The notes under the pieces are model-generated. The model was given only the letters and a program-made list of their open reading frames with translations. It made no database searches and was not told the origin of the DNA. A DNA stretch of 12,416 nucleotides from an uncultured Atopobiaceae bacterium (GTDB taxonomy: Bacteria; Actinomycetota; Coriobacteriia; Coriobacteriales; Atopobiaceae): NCBI GenBank assembly GCA_905235165.1, contig CAJOKK010000023.1, forward strand, positions 1-12,416, written 5' to 3'. A program made the position numbers and the translations under genes. Position 1 is the first letter of the stretch; each line of letters starts with the position of its first letter. Below, one piece after another: positions 7,594 to 12,416 of the stretch.

Positions 7594-7648
7594 AAAAAAG
7601 TAACACCAGCCATCCTCTCAAGCCAAATCAGCTAGAGGATGGCTGGTG
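7594..7648 (-). terminator. Intrinsic terminator between the peptide genes and the radical SAM gene
   Basis: A perfect 15-bp stem (CACCAGCCATCCTCT, 7604-7618, with its complement 7634-7648) is followed on the minus strand by TTAC and then six T (7594-7599). It lies 44 nt after the stop of the second peptide gene and 73 nt before the maturase start codon. It should end most transcripts after the peptides and let only a fraction read into the enzyme gene. Confidence 0.88.
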
Positions 7649-7692
7649 CTTGAACCTAAACATCAGGATGAGGATGCATCCTTTAATTAGTT

Positions 7693-7803
7693 CTAACCGA
7701 TGGGGAACTCTTCAGTCTCGGTATCGCACTGCCAGCTGGTCCTGATGACGTCATCAGTATCGAAAACGACAACGTCCATCTCAAGGCTCTCGTACTTCTC
7801 CAT
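7693..7803 (-). CDS. Candidate RiPP precursor peptide A (36 residues)
   Basis: This is a small gene encoding an acidic 36-residue peptide. The start has AGGGAG 7 nt before the ATG (complement of 7801-7803). Residues 1-23 align without gaps to peptide B: 14 of 23 are identical, including YE at 4-5 and FDxDDxIRTS at 14-23. That is the presumed leader, recognised by the radical SAM enzyme. The rest, WQCDTETEEFPIG (24-36), is the presumed core and has one Cys (26) next to a Trp and several Glu/Asp. There is no signal peptide, no membrane segment and no double-Gly cleavage site. The gene lies 59 nt downstream of peptide B and upstream of the maturase on the same strand. Coding status rests on the ribosome binding site, the paralogy with B and the context. 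Confidence 0.8.
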   Translation of the reverse strand: MEKYESLEMDVVVFDTDDVIRTSWQCDTETEEFPIG

Positions 7804-7844
7804 AATCAATCTCCCTAAGCAAACATAGTAGGCAAACTTCGCGA

Positions 7845-7853
7845 ATTGTACCA
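7845..7853 (-). promoter_or_regulatory. Possible extended -10 promoter for peptide A
   Basis: On the minus strand TGGTACAAT lies about 41 nt before the peptide A start codon. It fits the extended -10 form (TG, one base, then a hexamer 5 of 6 to TATAAT). No good -35 is seen. It would give peptide A a separate transcript in addition to any read-through from peptide B. Confidence 0.35.
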
Positions 7854-7862
7854 CAAGAACAA

Positions 7863-7991
7863 CTAATTATCCTGAATGCAAATCGGGGGAAGCGGAATAT
7901 CATACTCCCAACACACCTCACGGCTCGTCCTAATGATGTCATCACAGTCAAAGGTGATGACCTCAAAAGAAAGCTCCTCGTATTGCTCCAT
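7863..7991 (-). CDS. Candidate RiPP precursor peptide B (42 residues)
   Basis: This is a paralogue of peptide A. I start at the ATG complementary to 7989-7991, preceded by GAGGGGG at about 8 nt. The frame is open 30 codons further upstream, but those codons have no counterpart in A. The leader (1-23) shares YE, FDCDDIIRTS and other positions with A. The presumed core, REVCWEYDIPLPPICIQDN (24-42), is longer than in A and differs in sequence. It has Cys27 and Cys38, one Trp, a Pro-rich middle and acidic residues three to four positions after the cysteines (Cys27 to Asp31, Cys38 to Asp41). Such Cys-to-acidic spacing resembles ranthipeptide thioether acceptors, though this is only suggestive. No export signal is visible. 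It is the first gene of the cassette, 208 nt after leuS. Confidence 0.8.
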   Translation of the reverse strand: MEQYEELSFEVITFDCDDIIRTSREVCWEYDIPLPPICIQDN

Positions 7992-8084
7992 CAATCGCAC
8001 CCCCTCATTCAGACGCTCTCGTGACTTACGCCGCATAGAAAACACGCAGCGCGTCCAAGAGTTTGAATATGCAATTCGCAAGTC

Positions 8085-8092
8085 ATTGTATA
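8085..8092 (-). promoter_or_regulatory. Possible -10 element for the peptide cassette
   Basis: On the minus strand TATACAAT (containing TACAAT, 5 of 6 to the -10 consensus) lies 93 nt before the peptide B start codon, beyond the leuS stem-loop. The -35 position 17 nt upstream reads TGGAGT, only 3 of 6. The call is tentative and rests on position and AT-richness. Confidence 0.3.
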
Positions 8093-8146
8093 CGTAGAAC
8101 GGCTACGACTCCACCTTGTTTCAAACATTCAACATTTTTAATGAAG

Positions 8147-8197
8147 TCGAGCGGGTGCCCATCAGACATGAGAGGCACCCGCTCGAGATAAATTTTT
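8147..8197 (-). terminator. Stem-loop after leuS, probable terminator
   Basis: A 13-bp perfect stem (TCGAGCGGGTGCC, 8147-8159, with 8174-8186) and a 14-nt loop lie 13 nt after the leuS stop codon. A run of five T (8193-8197) is on the plus-strand side. In the direction of leuS transcription the stem is followed only by CTTCATTAAAA, so the U-tract is poor. It separates leuS from the peptide cassette. Confidence 0.65.
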
Positions 8198-8199
8198 AG

Positions 8200-10749
8200 C
8201 TAGGCAACGATATTAACGAGCTTTCCGGGGACGTAGATGACCTTGCGGATCTCCTTGCCCTCGAGATGGGCGGCGACCGCCTCCTTGGCGATCTGCTCGA
8301 CCTCATCTTGCGGCGCGTCGGGGGCCACGTCGATGCGGGCGCGGACCTTACCCTTCACCTGGACGGCGATCTCGACCGTCTGGGCCTTCGCGGCAGACTC
8401 GTCAAAGGTAGGCCAGGGCTCGTCGTAGAGAGAGCCCGCAAAGCCGAGGGCCTCGTGGAAGAGCTCCTCGCCCCAGTGCGGGCAGATCGGCGAGAGCATG
8501 GCCACGATGTCGTGTGCCACGCGAGCACACAGGGCCGCGTCACGCTGGTCGGCCGGGGTGTCGACCAGATACTTGCTCGCGTCGTTCACCAGCTCCATGA
8601 CGGCGGAGATGGCCGTGTTGAACTGATAGCGATCGAAGTCGGCGGTGCAGCGCAGGCCCAGCTCGTTCAGGCGACGCCAAAGCTCCGCAGAGGCACCGGA
8701 AAGCGTGGAGGGATCGAGCTCGCCGCCATCCTGGGCGCTCTCGGCAAGGCCCCAAACGGTACGCCAGGCGCGCTTGATGAAGCGGTTGGCTCCGGCCACG
8801 ACGTCCTCGTCCCAGTTGAAGTCCTTCTCGGACGGGGCGATGAAGAGGATGGCGAGGCGCATGGTGTCGGCGCCATAGGGCTCAATGACGCTCGAGGGCG
8901 GAACGACGTTGCCCTTGGACTTGCTCATGGTGTCGCCGTTGGCGTCCTTCACCATGCCCTGGCAGAGCAGGTTGGTGAAGGGCTCGTCGAGATCGATCAT
9001 GCCCATGTCGCGCATGACCTTGGTCCAGAAGCGCGAGTAGAGCAGGTGCAGGATAGCATGCTCGATGCCGCCGATGTAGTTGTCGACACCCATCCAGTGG
9101 TCGACGGAAGCCTTGGAGAAGGGTTCCTTCTCGTTGTGGGGATCGCAATAGCGCAGGTAGTACCAGCTGGAGCAGGTGAAGGTGTCCATGGTGTCGGTGA
9201 TGCGCTTGGCCGGCTTGCCACACTTGGGGCAGGTCGTCTCGTAGAAGGGCGCATACTCGGCAAGGGTCTCGCCGGCACCGAGGTCAAGGTTCTCGGGAAG
9301 CATGACCGGCAGGTCCTCGTAGGGCACCGGCACGTCGCCGCAGCAGTCGCAATGAATCATGGGGATGGGGTTGCCCCAGTAACGCTGGCGGCTGATGAGC
9401 CAGTCGCGCAGGCGGAACTGGACCTTGGTACGGCCGACGCCACGCTCGCCCAGGTAGGCGATGATGGCGTCGACGGCCTCGGAGTGCTTGCCGCCGCGCA
9501 TGCCCGTGAAGGGACCCGACTGCACGAGGTAGCCCTCGGCCGCCATGGCGCGGTCCCAATCGACATCGGTCACGACGAGTTCGCGCTCATCCTTGAGCTG
9601 TTCGTAGAGAGGATCGTCCTTCTCACAGATGATGGGCGGGATGCTCAGGCCGTACTTGCGGGCGAAGTCGAAGTCGCGCTGGTCGCCGCAGGGCACGCCC
9701 ATGACGGCACCCGTGCCGTAGTCGAGCAGGATGTAATCGGCCACCCAGATGGGCAGGGGCTTGCCCGTGAGCGGGTTGATGACATAGCGACCGGTGAAGA
9801 CGCCGTGCTTCTCGCGCTCGGAACCCTGGCGGTCGACCGAGGAGACCTGCTCCACGGACTTCTTGAGCTCCAGGTAGGCAGCCTCGTACTCGCTGCCCGC
9901 CACGAGCTCGGCAGCAAGCGGGCTCTCGGGCGGCAGCAGGAAGAAGGTCGTGCCGTAGAGGGTGTCGGGGCGCGTGGTGAAGACGGTGATCAGACGATCC
10001 GTCGCCGTGACGCCGTCCTCGGCAGCCAGGGCGAAATCGATCTCGGCACCCTCGGAGCGACCGATCCAGTTGCGCTGCTGTGCCTTGACGTTCTCGGGCC
10101 AACCATCGAGCTGGTCGAGGTCGTCGAGCAGCTCCTGAGCGTAGTCGGTAATCTTGAGGTACCACTGCGAGAGCTCGCGCTTCTCGGGCACGGTGCCGCA
10201 GCGCCAGCACTTGCCGTCCACGACCTGCTCGTTGGCGAGAACGGTATTGCAGGACGGGCACCAGTTGACCGGCGAGGTGGCGCGATAGGCCAGGCCCTTC
10301 TCCCACATCTTGAGGAAGGCCCACTGGCCCCACTTGTAGTAGTCAGCATCGCAAGTGGCGATCAGGCGATCGTAGTCATAGGAGAAGCCCATGCGGCGCA
10401 TGGTCGCGATGGCCTGGGCCATGTTCTTGCGCGTCCACTCCCCCGCCTGGGTGTTGTGCTTGATGGCGGCGTTCTCAGCGGGCAGACCGAAGGCGTCGAA
10501 GCCCATGGGGTGCAGCACCTCGAAGCCGCGCATGCGGGCCTGGCGCGCCATGGCGTCACCGATGGTGTAGTTGCGGGCATGGCCCATGTGCAGGTCACCC
10601 GAAGGATACGGGAACATCTCAAGCACGTACTTCTTGGGACGCGAGGAATCGTCGCGGGCCTGGAAGGTCTTGTTCTCCTCCCACACCTTCTGCCATTTGG
10701 TCTCTATTGCCTCGGCATCATAGGCCGGGATGGTCTTGTTGTCTGCCAT
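8200..10749 (-). CDS. leuS: Leucyl-tRNA synthetase
   Basis: This class Ia aminoacyl-tRNA synthetase charges tRNA-Leu with leucine in the cytoplasm and hydrolyses mischarged products. At 849 residues it has normal bacterial length. Signatures in order are YPSGDLHMGHARN (HIGH motif at 54-57), a zinc-type knuckle with Cys164, 167, 181 and 184, the CP1 editing domain with the threonine-rich stretch FTTRPDTLYGTTF (257-269) and the conserved editing Asp region GVPCGDQRDFDF (351-362), then a second Cys cluster (467-510). The KMSKS loop reads TMSKSKGNVV (607-616). A tRNA-binding helical domain follows, and the small C-terminal domain ends in KVIYVPGKLVNIVA. The ATG chosen follows AAAGG at 8 nt. An upstream ATG 15 codons earlier lacks family similarity. 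No T-box leader is present. The gene is divergent from the MFS transporter gene. Confidence 0.98.
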   Translation of the reverse strand: MADNKTIPAYDAEAIETKWQKVWEENKTFQARDDSSRPKKYVLEMFPYPSGDLHMGHARNYTIGDAMARQARMRGFEVLHPMGFDAFGLPAENAAIKHNTQAGEWTRKNMAQAIATMRRMGFSYDYDRLIATCDADYYKWGQWAFLKMWEKGLAYRATSPVNWCPSCNTVLANEQVVDGKCWRCGTVPEKRELSQWYLKITDYAQELLDDLDQLDGWPENVKAQQRNWIGRSEGAEIDFALAAEDGVTATDRLITVFTTRPDTLYGTTFFLLPPESPLAAELVAGSEYEAAYLELKKSVEQVSSVDRQGSEREKHGVFTGRYVINPLTGKPLPIWVADYILLDYGTGAVMGVPCGDQRDFDFARKYGLSIPPIICEKDDPLYEQLKDERELVVTDVDWDRAMAAEGYLVQSGPFTGMRGGKHSEAVDAIIAYLGERGVGRTKVQFRLRDWLISRQRYWGNPIPMIHCDCCGDVPVPYEDLPVMLPENLDLGAGETLAEYAPFYETTCPKCGKPAKRITDTMDTFTCSSWYYLRYCDPHNEKEPFSKASVDHWMGVDNYIGGIEHAILHLLYSRFWTKVMRDMGMIDLDEPFTNLLCQGMVKDANGDTMSKSKGNVVPPSSVIEPYGADTMRLAILFIAPSEKDFNWDEDVVAGANRFIKRAWRTVWGLAESAQDGGELDPSTLSGASAELWRRLNELGLRCTADFDRYQFNTAISAVMELVNDASKYLVDTPADQRDAALCARVAHDIVAMLSPICPHWGEELFHEALGFAGSLYDEPWPTFDESAAKAQTVEIAVQVKGKVRARIDVAPDAPQDEVEQIAKEAVAAHLEGKEIRKVIYVPGKLVNIVA

Positions 10750-10831
10750 GGTCGTCGCCTTTCTCTTTTTTGCGCAACTTGGTGAGTCTACCACAGTTTT
10801 GATTCCAAAAGATCACATAGATCTACCTGCG

Positions 10832-10859
10832 ATTATGCCCTTCTCCCAACAAGACCCAA
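10832..10859 (-). promoter_or_regulatory. Candidate leuS promoter
   Basis: On the minus strand CATAAT (10832-10837, 5 of 6 to -10) is 16 nt from TTGGGT (10854-10859, 3 of 6 to -35). This would give a leader of roughly 75 nt. The -35 is weak. Confidence 0.35.
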
Positions 10860-10882
10860 ACACCCAATGAGCCGCAAGGGCA

Positions 10883-10911
10883 CTGATTCAAATATTGCTG
10901 CGTGCTATCAT
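10883..10911 (+). promoter_or_regulatory. Candidate promoter for the MFS transporter
   Basis: TATCAT (10906-10911, 5 of 6 to -10) has CTGATT (10883-10888, 3 of 6 to -35) 17 nt upstream, and the leader would be about 25 nt. It lies within the upstream frame of the MFS gene, which supports the later start chosen for that gene. Confidence 0.4.
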
Positions 10912-10941
10912 TTTTTCACGAGCCAATTCGAAGGGAACAAG

Positions 10942-12135
10942 ATGAAGTTTAAGCACCTCAACCTCAAGTACACCGTGCTTACGTGCGGATTTATACTGCA
11001 GTCCATCGCCACCTACGGCTTCTCTTACAACTACCTCACACAGCGCGGCTTTGAGGACGGCCCTACCGGCATCGTCTTGGCGCTCTTCAACCTGCTTGCC
11101 ATCTTTATCGCGCCGGCGGCGGGCGACCTCGTTGATCGCTATCCCCAGATCACGCAGAAGCGCTTCATCTCGGGTTCTTTCATCGTCAGCGTCCTTCTGG
11201 CGATGCTCATGTCGGTGATGCCGGACTCCCCCGCCCTCATTGCCCCGGCCGCCGTCATCTCCTTCGCATGCGCCTCCGCAACGATGCCCCTCATCTACAG
11301 CATGGCCTTTGACTACGAAGAGTTTGGCGGTCACATCAACTACGGACTTTGTCGCGGCATCGGCTCGCTTTCCTACGCGATTGGCTCAACCATCCTTGGC
11401 CGTCTGTGGGCAGCATATGGCTACGGCAGCTTCACCGCCTGGATGCTGGTAACCATCTGCATCGCCCTGATTGGCTGCTGGCTGATGCCCGAAGCACCGA
11501 CGCCACTCGAGCAGCAGGCTCATGACGGCAACGACCCTGACGAGAATGAGCCGATCTCTATCACCCAGTTCTTCAGCACCTACCCTGCAACGATCGGGGT
11601 CTTGATCGCTCTTGTCCTTCTCTTCACCAGCCATTGCTTCGTCAACAACTACATGGGTGCCATCCTTGGCCAGTTTGTTCCCCCGGCAGAGATTGAGCGG
11701 ATCCAGGGTAACGCCCTGTTCATCCAAGCGATTGTTGAGCTTCCCACGATGGCCTGCTTCTCCTTCATCGCGAAGAAGTTCTCAACCAGAAAGATCATGG
11801 CCTTTGCCTCGATTGCCTGGACGGTCAAGCACGTGCTCGTCATGCTGGCGCACACCATTCCCCTGTTCTACTTCACCATGATCTTGCAGATGTTTTCCTT
11901 CGCTGCCATCACCCCGGCGATGGTGTTCTACGCGAACGAGCAGGTTGACGAAGCCGACCGCAACAAGAGCCAGGGCATCTTCGCAGCCTCCATCTCAACC
12001 GGCGCCGTGCTTGCGAACCTGGCGGGCGGCTTGATCATTCAGCTGGCATCTGTGCAAACGGGACTTCTTGTTGGGTCAATCGTCTCTACGCTCGGCACCG
12101 TGCTCATGCTGTTCTCCCTGAGGAAGGGCAGGTAA
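10942..12135 (+). CDS. Major facilitator superfamily transporter
   Basis: This 397-residue protein is a cytoplasmic-membrane secondary transporter with hydrophobicity consistent with 12 helices. A motif-A-like loop, GDLVDRYPQITQKR (61-74), follows the second helix. NYGLCRGIGSLSYAIGS in the fourth/fifth-helix region resembles MFS_1-like (LacY/nucleoside-symporter type) proteins. A hydrophilic acidic central loop, about 187-210 (EAPTPLEQQAHDGNDPDENE), separates the two six-helix halves. The substrate cannot be told from sequence. I start at MKFKHLNLKY because AAGGGA lies 6 nt upstream and because the 25 extra codons of the longer frame contain a plausible promoter and no membrane segment. The gene is divergent from leuS. 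It is separated from the peptide cassette by leuS, so a role in peptide export is not indicated. Confidence 0.9.
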   Translation: MKFKHLNLKYTVLTCGFILQSIATYGFSYNYLTQRGFEDGPTGIVLALFNLLAIFIAPAAGDLVDRYPQITQKRFISGSFIVSVLLAMLMSVMPDSPALIAPAAVISFACASATMPLIYSMAFDYEEFGGHINYGLCRGIGSLSYAIGSTILGRLWAAYGYGSFTAWMLVTICIALIGCWLMPEAPTPLEQQAHDGNDPDENEPISITQFFSTYPATIGVLIALVLLFTSHCFVNNYMGAILGQFVPPAEIERIQGNALFIQAIVELPTMACFSFIAKKFSTRKIMAFASIAWTVKHVLVMLAHTIPLFYFTMILQMFSFAAITPAMVFYANEQVDEADRNKSQGIFAASISTGAVLANLAGGLIIQLASVQTGLLVGSIVSTLGTVLMLFSLRKGR

Positions 12136-12281
12136 CTGGTCCTAAAGCGCGTGCTTACGCGACCGTCCTACCAGCCAAAAGGTGACAAAACGGAGCGCAA
12201 GATGTCGGGTTTTGTTGCCATGCCGCAAAGTTGTGATTGCGGGGCCCCTTTTCTCCAACTTACCGGCAAGCAGTGAGAATA

Positions 12282-12300
12282 ACCAGCGCCTCACGCTGGT
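12282..12300. other. Small hairpin downstream of the MFS gene
   Basis: ACCAGCG (12282-12288) and CGCTGGT (12294-12300) form a 7-bp stem with a 5-nt loop between the MFS gene and the tandem repeat. There is no U-tract, so a terminator role is uncertain. Apart from this, 12136-12307 shows no convincing gene. Confidence 0.4.
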
Positions 12301-12307
12301 CGGGCTT

Positions 12308-12416
12308 CGCGGACTCCAACGGCCGGGGCCGCCCAAGTCCGTAAAACAGGGCTTCGTTTCGCGGACTCCGACGGCCGGGGCCGCCCAAGTCCGTAAAACA
12401 GGGCTTCGTTTCGCGG
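12308..12416. repeat. 52-bp tandem repeat, truncated by window edge
   Basis: Unit 1 (12308-12359) and unit 2 (12360-12411) are identical except for A/G at 12318 versus 12370. A third copy starts at 12412 (CGCGG) and is cut off. Each unit contains an imperfect palindrome centred on GGCCGGGGCC with CGGACT/AGTCCG ends. At 52 bp it is not a multiple of three, so it is unlikely to be coding. A partial remnant (GGGCTTCG) precedes unit 1. Confidence 0.95.

Noticed and set aside
7992..8081. N-terminal 30-codon extension of peptide B
   Set aside because: The extension has no counterpart in peptide A, and a good ribosome binding site precedes the internal ATG that aligns with the A start.
8266..10785. 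Plus-strand open frame of 839 codons antisense to leuS
   Set aside because: It lies opposite a complete, motif-rich leuS. The length reflects high-GC codon structure in the antisense frame, and the product shows repetitive A/V/L/G/D/E-rich sequence without recognisable domains.
10750..10941. T-box riboswitch upstream of leuS
   Set aside because: The leader is short and no T-box consensus (GGTGGNACCGCG type) or specifier-stem arrangement is visible.
10942..12135. MFS protein as the exporter of the RiPP product
   Set aside because: It is divergent and separated from the cassette by leuS. Nothing in the sequence links it to peptides.
12142..12336. Minus-strand frame of 64 codons at the right edge
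   Set aside because: It runs into the 52-bp repeat, has no ribosome binding site of note and has a basic, low-information product.
12308..12416. CRISPR array
   Set aside because: The 52-bp units are contiguous and nearly identical throughout, with no unique spacers and no cas genes in the window.

Overview
The window is a stretch of chromosome, fairly GC-rich, most consistent with a member of the class Coriobacteriia (Actinomycetota; a Collinsella- or Olsenella-like gut or oral anaerobe). This placement is an inference from base composition, protein flavour, a 2[4Fe-4S] ferredoxin, a PPi/ATP-type phosphofructokinase and a radical SAM peptide-modifying enzyme. It was not established by any search. 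Housekeeping genes (nusA, rimP, pfkA, leuS) flank a small accessory block.

Layout. Positions 1-1141 (minus) hold the start of a rimP-nusA operon: nusA runs off the left edge and rimP lies just upstream of it, with a good promoter and a hairpin in the leader. Positions 1321-4218 (minus) encode a large membrane-anchored phosphatase that combines a 5TM sensor, an extracellular domain, a SpoIIE-type PP2C domain and an RsbW-like ATPase domain. Positions 4498-4680 (plus) encode a ferredoxin with a strong terminator. The ferredoxin converges with pfkA (4922-5995, minus). The gap between them holds two copies of a 33-35 nt palindromic element and a further stem-loop.

Positions 6144-7991 (minus) are the most interesting part: a radical SAM/SPASM enzyme preceded by two tiny genes (36 and 42 codons). 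Their first 23 residues are clearly related (14 of 23 identical), while their C-terminal ends are unrelated. That is the leader-plus-core pattern of RiPP precursors. An intrinsic terminator sits between the peptide genes and the enzyme. No transporter or protease gene is attached. I interpret this as a compact, probably undescribed RiPP cassette.

Positions 8200-10749 (minus) are leuS, with a stem-loop after it. A divergent major facilitator superfamily transporter gene follows (10942-12135, plus). The right edge (12308-12416) is a 52-bp tandem repeat cut off by the end of the window.

The genes do not form a single pathway. The only evident functional unit beyond single genes and the rimP-nusA operon is the two-precursor/radical SAM set.
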